The notes under the pieces are model-generated. The model saw only the letters and a program-made list of their open reading frames with translations, searched no databases and had not been told where the DNA came from. From positions 1 through 64,000 of the forward strand of contig NZ_AFWF01000149.1 of assembly GCF_000222605.1 (NCBI RefSeq): a DNA stretch of 64,000 bases, written 5' to 3'. The position numbers and the translations under genes were made by a program. Source of the DNA: Vibrio ichthyoenteri ATCC 700023. Lineage in GTDB: Bacteria > Pseudomonadota > Gammaproteobacteria > Enterobacterales > Vibrionaceae. Numbering within the stretch: position 1 is the first letter of the stretch; each line of letters begins with the position of its first letter. Below are positions 28,508 to 37,548 of the stretch, one piece after another.

Positions 28508-31133
28508 TTCTACGTCTTCGCAAACTTCTTATTCTCCCGATGTGAAGCGCAATAAGGGGATTTCTCCCCTATGGATTTTGCCGATTATCACCATGTTGCT
28601 TGCCGGATGGTTGGTCTTTAAAGCTATCCACGATGCCGGGCAGAAGGTGAAAATCCACTTCTCTGACGCTCAAGGGCTGATTGCAGGGAGAACCACGGTG
28701 CGCTATCAAGGCTTGGAAGTGGGCATGGTGCGATCGATCAATTTAAGTGATGATTTACAAAGCATTTACGTAGAAGCTGACATTTATCCGGAAGCCACCA
28801 AACTACTCACTGATAAAACTCGATTTTGGATGGTAAAACCAACGGCCACGCTATCGGGCATTTCCGGCCTCGATGCTTTGGTATCAGGTAACTACATTGC
28901 CATTCAGCCCAGTGATGAAAAAGGTAAATTCAAGACCGATTTTGTTGCGTTAGAGGGGCCTCCTGCTGACCTTTTTGCCAGTGAAGGTTTAAATATTAAA
29001 CTTAAATCTCGCGACTTAGGCGGCATTTCGGTTGGCTCACAAATTCTTTACCGTAAAATTCCTATCGGTGAAGTCTATGCGTATCAACTCGACCAAGAAA
29101 ACAAGAACGTTATCATTCAAGCCTCAATCAAAGACGAATACCGCTCTATCATTACTGATGAAAGCCGCTTTTGGAACGTGAGTGGTATTGGCGCCAGTAT
29201 CGGTTTCTCTGGCGTAGATGTTCGCTTAGAAAGTTTAGCTGCATTAATTGGTGGATCGATTGCCGTTGATTCACCCGATCGTGGCGAAGCCGTGAAAAAC
29301 AATCAAGAATTTAGGCTCTATCCCGATCTAAAAACCGCAGGCCGAGGCATACCCATCAACATCGTACTGCCCGATGACAATAAAATCAGCCCATCGGGAG
29401 CACCAATCATGTACCGCGGACTTGAAGTTGGCCAGATCACCGACTTGCAACTCGACAAAGACCGCGAACAAATTGTTGCCGCTGCCGCTATTCAACCGGC
29501 ATTCATTGATATGCTCACCGATGGTAGTCGTTTTATTCTCGAAGAAGCAGAAGTATCGCTCACTGGCGTTGAAAACTTAGGGAATTTGGTTAAAGGTAAT
29601 TTCCTGACTATCGTGCCAGGAGAAGGCCTAAAAGCGCGTGAATTTACCGCCATTCGTAAAAATGAGTTTAATAAACAACAAGCAAAATCGGTGGCGATTC
29701 AACTTATTGCGGAAAACTCTTTTGGTTTGGATCAGGGCGCAAATGTTCTTTATCGTGGTATCGCAGTTGGCGAAGTAACCAGAGTCCAACTCGATCAAGA
29801 ACTAGTGCGATTTGATGTATTGGTTGATAAACGTTACGAAAAACTGATCAAAACTCAGAATCGATTTTTTGTCACTGGTAGCGCTAGCGCGGAACTGACC
29901 GAATCTGGTCTCAATATCACCGTGCCACCAGCAAAACAATTACTGGCGGGTTCGATTAGTTTTGTCAGCGAAGGACAACAAAAAGCCAATGGTGAATACA
30001 AGCTGTATCAAAACCGTTCGTTAGCGGAATTAGCTAAGTACAATTTATCTGGCTCACATAAGATGGTTTTGGTCGCCGATGAATTACCAGCGGTTTCCAA
30101 AGGAAGCCCACTCCTCTACCGAAACCTGCAGGTCGGTAGTGTCTCTAATTTTGAACTCAACAATGACCATGTACGTGTCACGGTCAGCATTGAGAACCAA
30201 TACAAACATTTGTTGACGTCACAAACCGTATTCTGGAATCGTTCTGGTATCGAAGTCGACGCCAGTTTAGCCGGCGTAAGCATCAAAGCAGATCCAATCA
30301 AAACCTTAATTAAAGGTGGGATTGCCTTTGATTCTTTGCCTGGCGTTGAGAACCGTCATGATGAACAGTGGCTACTCTACAAAGATTTTAAGAGCGCTCG
30401 TAAATCAGGGTTTGCGATTACGCTTAACGCTCCGGGTAACAGCAATGTAAAAGTCGGCACCGCCATCAAATATAACAGCATCAAGGTAGGTGAAGTGGTT
30501 GATGTCGTTCCTGACTTCAACCGAGATGATGTTATTTTGAAAGCACGCATACTGCCGGAATATGCCTCGCAAGTTGCCCGTCAAGGCGCCTATTTTTGGT
30601 TACCGCAAGCTGAACTTGGGTTAGCCGGTGTCAAAAACCTTGAGAGTATTCTTAGTCAATCGATTAACGTCGTTGTGGGTAATGGCGTTCAAGCAGAACA
30701 ATTCGAACTGCATGAAAAACCACAATCTATTGATGGTGTAAGCTTTACTCTACAAAGCGAGACTCGCGGTTCTGTGACCGAAGGAACCCCAGTCCTTTAT
30801 CGCGAAATGGAGGTTGGGCATGTGGTCAAGGTAGCGCTGGGTGAATTCGCCGATCGCGTCGTCACCACAATCACTATTGACGCGAAATACGCCTATCTTG
30901 TGCGTCAAAACAGCGTATTTTGGAATACGTCCGGAGTGGATGTCTCTATCGGGATCACGGGAGCAAATATCAAGGCCGGTACATTTGATAGCTTGGTTCG
31001 AGGAGGCATTACCTTCGCAACCCCAGAACAAAAGCAGCTACAAGCGATTGCGCAAGAAGGCCAAGCGTTCTATCTCTATCCCGTACCGGAGGATGGTTGG
31101 AAACAATGGCGCACCGCTATCCCGAAACCATGA
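28500..31133 (+). CDS. letB: LetB, seven-MCE-domain intermembrane lipid transport protein
   Basis: LetB forms a periplasm-spanning stack of MCE rings that moves lipids between the membranes. The 877-residue product has exactly the E. coli YebT length. One N-terminal membrane anchor (SPLWILPIITMLLAGWLVF) is followed by seven MCE domains. Each is recognisable by a G-x-x-V/I-x-Y-x-x-x-x-V-G motif, for example TTVRYQGLEVG, PIMYRGLEVG and PVLYREMEVG. It is translationally coupled to letA. A strong terminator follows. Confidence 0.96.
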   Translation: MSNSTSSQTSYSPDVKRNKGISPLWILPIITMLLAGWLVFKAIHDAGQKVKIHFSDAQGLIAGRTTVRYQGLEVGMVRSINLSDDLQSIYVEADIYPEATKLLTDKTRFWMVKPTATLSGISGLDALVSGNYIAIQPSDEKGKFKTDFVALEGPPADLFASEGLNIKLKSRDLGGISVGSQILYRKIPIGEVYAYQLDQENKNVIIQASIKDEYRSIITDESRFWNVSGIGASIGFSGVDVRLESLAALIGGSIAVDSPDRGEAVKNNQEFRLYPDLKTAGRGIPINIVLPDDNKISPSGAPIMYRGLEVGQITDLQLDKDREQIVAAAAIQPAFIDMLTDGSRFILEEAEVSLTGVENLGNLVKGNFLTIVPGEGLKAREFTAIRKNEFNKQQAKSVAIQLIAENSFGLDQGANVLYRGIAVGEVTRVQLDQELVRFDVLVDKRYEKLIKTQNRFFVTGSASAELTESGLNITVPPAKQLLAGSISFVSEGQQKANGEYKLYQNRSLAELAKYNLSGSHKMVLVADELPAVSKGSPLLYRNLQVGSVSNFELNNDHVRVTVSIENQYKHLLTSQTVFWNRSGIEVDASLAGVSIKADPIKTLIKGGIAFDSLPGVENRHDEQWLLYKDFKSARKSGFAITLNAPGNSNVKVGTAIKYNSIKVGEVVDVVPDFNRDDVILKARILPEYASQVARQGAYFWLPQAELGLAGVKNLESILSQSINVVVGNGVQAEQFELHEKPQSIDGVSFTLQSETRGSVTEGTPVLYREMEVGHVVKVALGEFADRVVTTITIDAKYAYLVRQNSVFWNTSGVDVSIGITGANIKAGTFDSLVRGGITFATPEQKQLQAIAQEGQAFYLYPVPEDGWKQWRTAIPKP

Positions 31134-31153
31134 TCAAATCAATCTAAACGATT

Positions 31154-31181
31154 AAAACGCAGCCGACGCTGCGTTTTTTTT
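31154..31181 (+). terminator. Terminator of letAB
   Basis: The stem AACGCAGC/GCTGCGTT (31156-31175) with a CGAC loop ends in eight T. Confidence 0.9.
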
Positions 31182-31283
31182 CATCACTACTCCATCAATT
31201 CAAGCTTGAACTCTTGCTCATGCTCGCGCAGGCATAGGGTACAGGTTATAATCCCACTAATTATTACCCGTCGAGATAGAACA

Positions 31284-32705
31284 TTGCATCAGAACGTATA
31301 TCTTCCTGAAGAGTTTCTTAACGAGATGGCCGCGATCCTTCCAAGCCATCTGACTATGGATGACTTTGTCGCAGCCTGCCAACGCCCATTACGCAAAAGC
31401 GTTCGAGTAAACACCTTAAAACTCTCTGTTGATGAATTTAAGCAACGTGCAGCAAGCAAAGGTTGGCAGTTATTTCCAGTGCCATGGTGCCATGAAGGTT
31501 TCTGGATCGAAGCAGATGAATCACTCGTCCCGCTTGGAAATACCGCTGAACACATGACGGGGCTATTCTACATTCAAGAAGCGAGCTCGATGATGCCCGT
31601 TTCCGCGCTGTTTAAGGGCGACTCTAATTATGATGCGGTACTCGATATGGCCGCGGCGCCAGGCTCAAAAACGACGCAAGTCGCAGCCTGCATGAAAAAT
31701 GATGGCGTTCTAATCGCGAACGAGTTTTCAGCAAGTCGAGTTAAAGTATTGCACGCCAACATCGAGCGATGTGGGGTAAGAAATACGGCCTTGAGCAACT
31801 ATGATGGCCGAGTTTTTGGTGGTTGGCTACCAGAACATTTTGATGCAGTTTTGCTTGACGCACCTTGCTCTGGCGAAGGCACAGTGCGCAAAGATGCCGA
31901 TGCGATGAAAAACTGGAACAAAGCCTCGGTCATTTCAATTGCCGAAACACAAAAAGATCTAATTGAGAGTGCTTTCCACGCACTTAAACCGGGCGGTGTG
32001 ATGGTGTATTCAACCTGCACGCTAAGCGTTGAAGAAAACCAGCAAGTCTGTCATCACCTTAAAGAGACATTTGGGGATTTAGTCGCGTTTGATAGCTTAA
32101 AAGATCTGTTTCCTGAGGCAGAAAAAGCGCTCACGGATGAAGGGTTCTTGCACATTTTCCCTCAAGTTTACGATTGTGAAGGCTTCTTTGTTGCTCGAAT
32201 TCGCAAACTGGGTTCTGCTACCGCGCCACAAGTCAAAAAACGTCTTGGTAAATTTCCTTTTACTAAAGCCAATGTCAAAATCCAGCAAGAGATTGCTGAG
32301 CAGTTACGCGATGCACTGAATATTGATTTACCAGTGCAAAGTCAGGTTTGGTTACGTGATAACGATGTATGGCTATTCCCTACCGCTCTAGAACCTATGC
32401 TGAGCGAATTTAAATTCTCACGCATGGGGATTAAAATAGCAGAAGCGCATAAGAAAGGTTACCGTTGGCAACACCAAGTAGCGACGACGCTCGCATCGGG
32501 CAATGAAACCAATAGCGTAGCACTTTCGATTGACGATGCGCGTGAATGGTTTATGGGCCGCGATGTTAGACCGGACGTACAACCAGGTAAAGGTGAAGTC
32601 ATTGTGACTTACGCTAACGATGTGATTGGCCTAGGAAAATGGGTTGGCAACAGAGTGAAAAACGGCCTACCTCGCGAACTCGTCAGAGATAAAAACCTAT
32701 TCTAG
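31284..32705 (+). CDS. rsmF: 16S rRNA m5C1407 methyltransferase RsmF
   Basis: RsmF methylates C1407 of 16S rRNA. The 473-residue product (E. coli 479) has the SAM fold with AAAPGSKTTQ and two catalytic-region cysteines: Cys195 in LDAPCSGEG and Cys245 in VYSTCTLSVEEN, the nucleophile motif of this family. A C-terminal PUA-like region follows. The TTG at 31284 is chosen because it aligns with E. coli (VYLPEEFL after a short tail) and has GAGA upstream. The longer frame from 31206 would cover the preceding promoter region, where TATAAT occurs at 31247-31252. The order letA-letB-rsmF is conserved, but a terminator separates rsmF. Confidence 0.95.
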   Translation: MHQNVYLPEEFLNEMAAILPSHLTMDDFVAACQRPLRKSVRVNTLKLSVDEFKQRAASKGWQLFPVPWCHEGFWIEADESLVPLGNTAEHMTGLFYIQEASSMMPVSALFKGDSNYDAVLDMAAAPGSKTTQVAACMKNDGVLIANEFSASRVKVLHANIERCGVRNTALSNYDGRVFGGWLPEHFDAVLLDAPCSGEGTVRKDADAMKNWNKASVISIAETQKDLIESAFHALKPGGVMVYSTCTLSVEENQQVCHHLKETFGDLVAFDSLKDLFPEAEKALTDEGFLHIFPQVYDCEGFFVARIRKLGSATAPQVKKRLGKFPFTKANVKIQQEIAEQLRDALNIDLPVQSQVWLRDNDVWLFPTALEPMLSEFKFSRMGIKIAEAHKKGYRWQHQVATTLASGNETNSVALSIDDAREWFMGRDVRPDVQPGKGEVIVTYANDVIGLGKWVGNRVKNGLPRELVRDKNLF

Positions 32706-32828
32706 AAGGGATGAAGTTAGTTGCAAATTCTAGTGACTACTAGCTAAAGCAATACAATGCACTACAATTAAATGTATCAATAGAGATTTTAAACAGTTAG
32801 CACAGGCTCATAAAAGAGCCCTTCCCCT

Positions 32829-32863
32829 AGGCCCGGATCAGGATAAGATCTGGGCCTTATTTT
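32829..32863 (+). terminator. Terminator of rsmF
   Basis: The 11-bp stem AGGCCCGGATC/GATCTGGGCCT (one wobble) is followed by TTATTTT. Confidence 0.75.
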
Positions 32864-32884
32864 AGGGCGCTGTAAACGAAAGGT

Positions 32885-33718
32885 TTAGCTCAGGCGAATA
32901 CCTTCTTTTTCAATCGTAATCTTGCCTTGTTTGTAAAGTCCACCAATCGTCTTCTTAAAAGTGCCTTTACTGGTACGAAACGCAGCAAAAATCTCTTCCG
33001 GAGTCGATTTGTCGTTTAACGGCAAAAAGCCTTGTTTCTTTTCAAGCAGCTCGATAATACGTGTGCTTAAATCATCCATTTTAGCCACGCCGATTTTTTG
33101 TAAAGACAAATCAACTTTGCCATCCGCTCGAACCGCTTTAACGTAGCCTTTAAGCTCCTTACCAACAAACAGTTTACCGAATACATCAGAGCTGAAAATC
33201 ATGCCCCAGTGTTCGCCATTGACAATCGCTTTGTAACCTAGCTCACTGCGCTCAGCAATCAAAAGGTCAACCTGCTGATTTGATTCGTAGTTTGCCGGTG
33301 TTTTGTCCAACCACTTGTTGAATTTAGTGGTGCCCACAATACGGCCAGAGGCTTTATCTGTGTATACATACACTAAGATTGACTGACCTTCTGTCAAGCG
33401 GCCACGCTGCTCGCTGTAAGGGATTAAAAGATCTTTATCTTTTACGCCCCAGCTTGCAAATGCACCGGTGCTGTTGACACCTTGGATTTTCATCAAGCCC
33501 CATTGCCCTACTTGAGCAATCGGTGTTTCTGTGGTTGCCGCGATATGGTTATCAGAATCAAAATACAAGAATGCATCAATAAACTGACCTACTTCAATTC
33601 CTTCCGGCGCTAAGCGATTCGGTAGCATAGTGGTGCCGTACTCACCTGCATCTAGAAATACACCAAACTCTGCTTTTTTGACAACTTCTAGGTGGTTTAT
33701 TTGACCTACATTAATCAT
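32885..33718 (-). CDS. CvfB-like S1 RNA-binding protein
   Basis: The 277-residue cytoplasmic protein is built from S1-like OB domains. It starts MINVGQINHLEVVKKAEFGV, an S1-type strand pattern, has further S1 repeats to about residue 215, and ends in a winged-helix-like tail (TPEEIFAAFRTSKGTFKKTI). This is the CvfB architecture; CvfB is an RNA-binding virulence regulator in Staphylococcus, and its role in Vibrio is unclear. The ATG at 33716-33718 gives the family start; the frame extending to 33739 is rejected. It is divergent from the 456-residue unknown gene. Confidence 0.87.
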   Translation of the reverse strand: MINVGQINHLEVVKKAEFGVFLDAGEYGTTMLPNRLAPEGIEVGQFIDAFLYFDSDNHIAATTETPIAQVGQWGLMKIQGVNSTGAFASWGVKDKDLLIPYSEQRGRLTEGQSILVYVYTDKASGRIVGTTKFNKWLDKTPANYESNQQVDLLIAERSELGYKAIVNGEHWGMIFSSDVFGKLFVGKELKGYVKAVRADGKVDLSLQKIGVAKMDDLSTRIIELLEKKQGFLPLNDKSTPEEIFAAFRTSKGTFKKTIGGLYKQGKITIEKEGIRLS

Positions 33719-33818
33719 CGTATTTTTTCTCTGTAACACTTAATTTGGGGCGATTATAGCGAAACTCTGATATGCTTGCGCCAGATAATTAGAACTTTTT
33801 TCCTTTCGGAGCTTTCTC

Positions 33819-35189
33819 TTGATTACCGTTGATAAGCTAGACGGCATCACCCTCAAGATTTCCCACTCGATGGCGTCCAGCAAGAAGGCCGATCTTGACC
33901 TCTATTTTTTCGTCCCTGGCGAGTTAGGACTCAGTCCTGACGTATTGAAAGAAACCGAATTCTACTACGAATCGATCGTCCAAAAACGCGCTTATTATAG
34001 TGATAAGACACTATTGCCTTTGGTTCATAGCCGCTTGGCAAAGCGTGGTAGACTCTCTTCCACTCAATACCGCGTCAGTTTAAGTTTGTTCGCCTATCAA
34101 TATGTTATAGCGCTCGATAAAGCGGTTAATGAATTGAATAAGCACGATCGAGAATCGGTGACGGATGAAGAAATCGATGCGGTTATCGAATTGGCGATCG
34201 ATATACTAAAGAAACTGCGTCGCGCCATTCCTTATGAAGAAAACTTAAAGCGTTACTACGCCAATATTGATAACTATCTCTCTTGGTATACCGAGCAAAA
34301 GTTTCTCTCTTTGGTTGCGCATATGTCTCGTGATGGTGAATACAAAACGCTGAAAGAGCGTTTGATTATTATTGTTGAAAAAGAGAAAGCGCACCGCAAA
34401 CTCAACAACTATAATTCCGCCACCACACGTGACGACGTCACGCGAATGAGCAATAAAATGCGTCTATTGCGACGTCTCATCGAGCACCCTATCGTTCTTA
34501 AAGAACGTACTATGTCGCTTGGTAAGAACATGAAGCGCATGGTGAAAGGTATTGCGACTGGTTTTGTAATGGTGTTCGTGACAACCACCGCGATCATGGC
34601 TCGTGATTACTGGGGAGAAATTACTGCTTCTTTCATTATCGCAATGTCGTTTGTCTACGCGTTACGCGAAATATTCAAAGATGACTTGCGCGACGTACTT
34701 TGGCGTTGGTTCCGCAAAGGCAAACCAAAGTGGCGACGTCGTTATATTGACCCGACCACCAATAAAACCGTTGGTCAAAAGACGGAGTGGCTGGATTATA
34801 CCCAGTTAGCCAAACTCCCTGATCGCATTCAATTCGTACGTAAAAAACGTACAGCCCAACGTGAAGAGCAAATTTTGCATTATCGCTCCCATGTTGAAAT
34901 GGCGACATCTAAATTCATGAGTGGTTACGAGGAAACTCGCGAGTCAATGATGATCAGCATGCGCCCTCTTACCCGTTTAATGGATAAAGGCTCAAATAAG
35001 GTTTATCTACTCAATAATGGGCAAGTAAGTCGAGAATCGGTTGAAAAGCGTCACCTGATTAACTTAATCGCACGTGAAAATCGCTACGATGGGAAACCAC
35101 GTTATTACCGCTGGAAGATTATCATGAATCGTTCAAAAATCGTCGCGATTGAAAAAATCGATGTCGACCCGAATATTCCACTGCCTTAG
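33819..35189 (+). CDS. Conserved unknown membrane protein (456 aa)
   Basis: I do not recognise a named family. The TTG start at 33819 has GGAG (33808-33811) seven bases upstream. The N-terminal 230 residues are helical and charged. Two adjacent hydrophobic segments (GIATGFVMVFVTTTAIMA and ITASFIIAMSFVYALREIF, about 245-290) suggest a hairpin in the inner membrane. A very basic stretch (WRWFRKGKPKWRRRYIDP) follows on the likely cytoplasmic side, then about 140 soluble residues. There is no signal peptide. A perfect matS site lies within it (34429-34441). Its stop overlaps the convergent hotdog gene by 4 bases. Confidence 0.75.
   Translation: MITVDKLDGITLKISHSMASSKKADLDLYFFVPGELGLSPDVLKETEFYYESIVQKRAYYSDKTLLPLVHSRLAKRGRLSSTQYRVSLSLFAYQYVIALDKAVNELNKHDRESVTDEEIDAVIELAIDILKKLRRAIPYEENLKRYYANIDNYLSWYTEQKFLSLVAHMSRDGEYKTLKERLIIIVEKEKAHRKLNNYNSATTRDDVTRMSNKMRLLRRLIEHPIVLKERTMSLGKNMKRMVKGIATGFVMVFVTTTAIMARDYWGEITASFIIAMSFVYALREIFKDDLRDVLWRWFRKGKPKWRRRYIDPTTNKTVGQKTEWLDYTQLAKLPDRIQFVRKKRTAQREEQILHYRSHVEMATSKFMSGYEETRESMMISMRPLTRLMDKGSNKVYLLNNGQVSRESVEKRHLINLIARENRYDGKPRYYRWKIIMNRSKIVAIEKIDVDPNIPLP
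34429..34441. promoter_or_regulatory. matS site (perfect) in the 456-aa protein gene
   Basis: GTGACGACGTCAC matches GTGACRNYGTCAC at all positions and is itself a full palindrome except for its central base. Confidence 0.8.
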
Positions 35190-35689
35190 TTATGATGCTT
35201 TTTTATCGAGCTCTTTTTGATCGATAGCGTCAATTGAAATATCGCCATTGGCTCATCACCATGCAGTGTTGGGCAAGTGGCGGTAATCGTAACGGGTCGA
35301 TTAATGCGCTCTCCACTCACAATGGCTTGTTCTAGCATTTCATCAATCAGCGCACCATCTTGGCAAGTAAACACCACATCCGCTTCTGGTCGTTTGATAA
35401 ACTCTGCTTGTACCGCTTTAAATGCCAATGATATACGCTCTCCACGAGCTTGACTCTTACTCATCGCCATAAAACCACCAGCAACATCAGCCCCAACCGC
35501 CAGTACGCCAAAGTACATACTATTTAAGTGGTTTTTATTGCGCTTTTTAAGTGGGATCACAACCTCCACTTTGTTTTGGTCCAAATGGATGATTTTGGGT
35601 CGGCAGTACCAAATCAGTGGCACCTTAAATAATCCAAACATTCTCAGATACAAATTGGCTTTGCGCAATGGCGTCAGAATTTGGCTCAT
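35186..35689 (-). CDS. DUF4442 hotdog-fold protein
   Basis: The 167-residue protein resembles the DUF4442 branch of the hotdog thioesterase superfamily. It has the N-terminal segment KVEVVIPLKKRNKNHLNSMY and a following helix (FGVLAVGADVAGGFMAM) in the position of the hotdog helix. It is a possible acyl-CoA thioesterase or binding protein, but no catalytic residue can be confirmed by eye. It is cytoplasmic. It is convergent with the 456-residue gene, with overlapping stop codons and no terminator between them. It is divergent from aroH. Confidence 0.78.
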   Translation of the reverse strand: MSQILTPLRKANLYLRMFGLFKVPLIWYCRPKIIHLDQNKVEVVIPLKKRNKNHLNSMYFGVLAVGADVAGGFMAMSKSQARGERISLAFKAVQAEFIKRPEADVVFTCQDGALIDEMLEQAIVSGERINRPVTITATCPTLHGDEPMAIFQLTLSIKKSSIKKHHN

Positions 35690-35783
35690 AGTTACTGGTC
35701 TGATCTGTTTTCAATATTAACCATTAAATGCCAACAGCAAACAAAGTCAACATTGCATTAACAATTATGAGACTTACTACCGC

Positions 35784-35817
35784 CTAAAGGTTACATTGTC
35801 ACCCCGTGACGGTTACT
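35784..35817. promoter_or_regulatory. Direct/inverted repeat upstream of aroH
   Basis: The motif GGTTAC occurs twice, flanking a GTCAC-CCC-GTGAC palindrome. It lies about 110 bases upstream of the aroH ATG. TATAAT occurs downstream at about 35857. The layout suggests an operator, but it does not match TyrR, TrpR or ArgR consensus as I know them. Confidence 0.3.
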
Positions 35818-35925
35818 TTATTTACTTAGGAATAAGTTAAAGCCTAAGAATTTGTATAATAGGTTTATTCCTTATTGCGTTTCCGTTATCTTTACCGCTT
35901 CGTAATAAAAAGAATAGGCTGTGGT

Positions 35926-36981
35926 ATGCCACTTAAAACTGACGAACTAAGAACCCAACCATTGGGACCAATGCCAGCTCCGGTAGAGCTGAGTAACGCT
36001 TACCCAATCACGGACGACGTTGCAGATCGCATAGCTCATTCTCGCCGCCAAATTGAACGTATTCTCAACGGCCAAGACAAGCAGCGCCTGCTTGTTATTG
36101 TTGGTCCATGCTCCGTTCATGACACCGAAGCGGCGCTTGATTACGCTAATCGATTAGCTGCAATTCAAGAACAATACAAAGATGAACTCTTTGTTGTTAT
36201 GCGCACGTATTTTGAAAAACCACGTACTGTTGTAGGTTGGAAAGGTCTCATTACCGATCCTAATCTTGATGGGTCATATGCGTTAGAGACAGGCTTACAC
36301 AAAGCACGTAAACTATTACTCGATATCAATAAACTGGGTTTAGCAACTGCGACTGAGTTTCTTGATATGGTAACAGGGCAATACATTTCAGATTTGATCA
36401 CTTGGGGTGCCATTGGCGCTCGTACTACAGAGTCACAAATCCACCGTGAAATGGCGTCAGCGCTATCTTGTCCTGTCGGCTTCAAAAATGGCACAAACGG
36501 TAATATCAAAATTGCTATTGATGCTATTCGCGCTTCAAAAGCGTCGCACTATTTCTATTCACCAGATAAAAATGGCCGCATGACGGTTTACCGCACCAGT
36601 GGCAACCCATTTGGCCACGTCATTTTACGTGGTGGTGAGCAAGGTACGAACTTTGATGCAAAATCCATCGAAGCGGCCTGCAAACAGTTAGAAGAATTCG
36701 ATTTACCACAACGACTTGTGGTAGATTTCAGCCATGCAAACTGCCAGAAAGAACATCGTAAACAAATCGATGTCGCTAAAGACATCTGCGAACAAATCAA
36801 ATCTGGTAGCACTTTCATTGCCGGTATTATGGCAGAAAGTTTTATTGTTGAAGGCAACCAACCAATGGACGATCTGACTGCCCTTACCTACGGTCAGTCT
36901 ATTACAGATCCATGCTTAAGTTGGGAAGATACAGCGAACATGTTGGAACTATTGGCGAACGCAGTAAAAGCGCGCCCATAA
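35926..36981 (+). CDS. aroH: DAHP synthase, tryptophan-type (AroH-like)
   Basis: The enzyme condenses PEP and erythrose-4-phosphate, the first step of aromatic synthesis. The 351-residue product has VGPCSVHD, the metal cysteine in GPCS, and RTYFEKPRTVVGWKG. Among E. coli isozymes it resembles AroH most. The segment TATEFLDMVTGQYISDLITW, plus Tyr/Ser residues before PDKNG, matches AroH and not AroF or AroG. Trp feedback is inferred from that. The ATG at 35926 is chosen over the upstream frame start at 35875 by homology. yajQ follows after 21 bases, probably co-transcribed. Confidence 0.92.
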   Translation: MPLKTDELRTQPLGPMPAPVELSNAYPITDDVADRIAHSRRQIERILNGQDKQRLLVIVGPCSVHDTEAALDYANRLAAIQEQYKDELFVVMRTYFEKPRTVVGWKGLITDPNLDGSYALETGLHKARKLLLDINKLGLATATEFLDMVTGQYISDLITWGAIGARTTESQIHREMASALSCPVGFKNGTNGNIKIAIDAIRASKASHYFYSPDKNGRMTVYRTSGNPFGHVILRGGEQGTNFDAKSIEAACKQLEEFDLPQRLVVDFSHANCQKEHRKQIDVAKDICEQIKSGSTFIAGIMAESFIVEGNQPMDDLTALTYGQSITDPCLSWEDTANMLELLANAVKARP

Positions 36982-37002
36982 ATTTACTTAGAGGACATCT
37001 AC

Positions 37003-37488
37003 ATGCCATCTTTTGATATTGTTTCTGAGATTGACACCGTTGAATTACGTAATGCGGTAGACAACGCATCACGAGAGCTAACGACTCGCTTTGATTTTAG
37101 AAACGTTGATGCTGAATTTGAGCTACAAAAAGATGAAACAGTAAAACTGAGTGCTGATGGTGATTTTCAGCTTAAGCAAATGCGCGAAATGCTTCGCGGT
37201 CACCTTGCTAAACGTGGTATTGATGCGGGCGCTTTAGAATCAAAAGAGCCTGAAGCGACAGGTCGTCGTTGGCATCAAATTATCGTCTTCAAGCAAGGTA
37301 TCGACACACCAACAGCAAAAAAAGTGGTGAAGTCTCTGAAAGACGCCAAGTTGAAAGTACAAGCGTCTATCCAAGGCGAAAAAGTACGTGTAACTGGCAA
37401 AAAGCGTGACGATCTGCAAACCGCTATTGCACACATCCGTGGCGCAGAACTTGGTCAACCGTTCCAATTTGAGAACTTCCGCGACTAA
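37003..37488 (+). CDS. yajQ: YajQ family nucleotide-binding protein
   Basis: The 161-residue product is a clear YajQ protein: [20 protein letters not shown] at the start and FQFENFRD at the end. The family has two ferredoxin-like halves and includes a cyclic-di-GMP-binding effector characterised in Xanthomonas; binding has not been shown for this protein. It is cytoplasmic. GAGGA precedes the ATG. It is probably the second gene of an aroH-yajQ transcript and ends at a shared bidirectional terminator. Confidence 0.95.
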   Translation: MPSFDIVSEIDTVELRNAVDNASRELTTRFDFRNVDAEFELQKDETVKLSADGDFQLKQMREMLRGHLAKRGIDAGALESKEPEATGRRWHQIIVFKQGIDTPTAKKVVKSLKDAKLKVQASIQGEKVRVTGKKRDDLQTAIAHIRGAELGQPFQFENFRD

Positions 37489-37516
37489 GCTAGCCGTAGG
37501 CTTAAGTTAAAAGTCA

Positions 37517-37548
37517 TAAAAAACCCGCCTATTGGCGGGTTTTCTTTT
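37517..37548. terminator. Bidirectional terminator, yajQ and CysG-like gene
   Basis: The stem AACCCGCC/GGCGGGTT (37522-37541) has U-rich tracts on both sides, between convergent genes. It overlaps the last codon of the CysG-like gene. Confidence 0.88.

Noticed and set aside
35799-35811. GTCACCCCGTGAC as a matS site
   Set aside because: The half-sites are in inverted order relative to GTGAC-N3-GTCAC.
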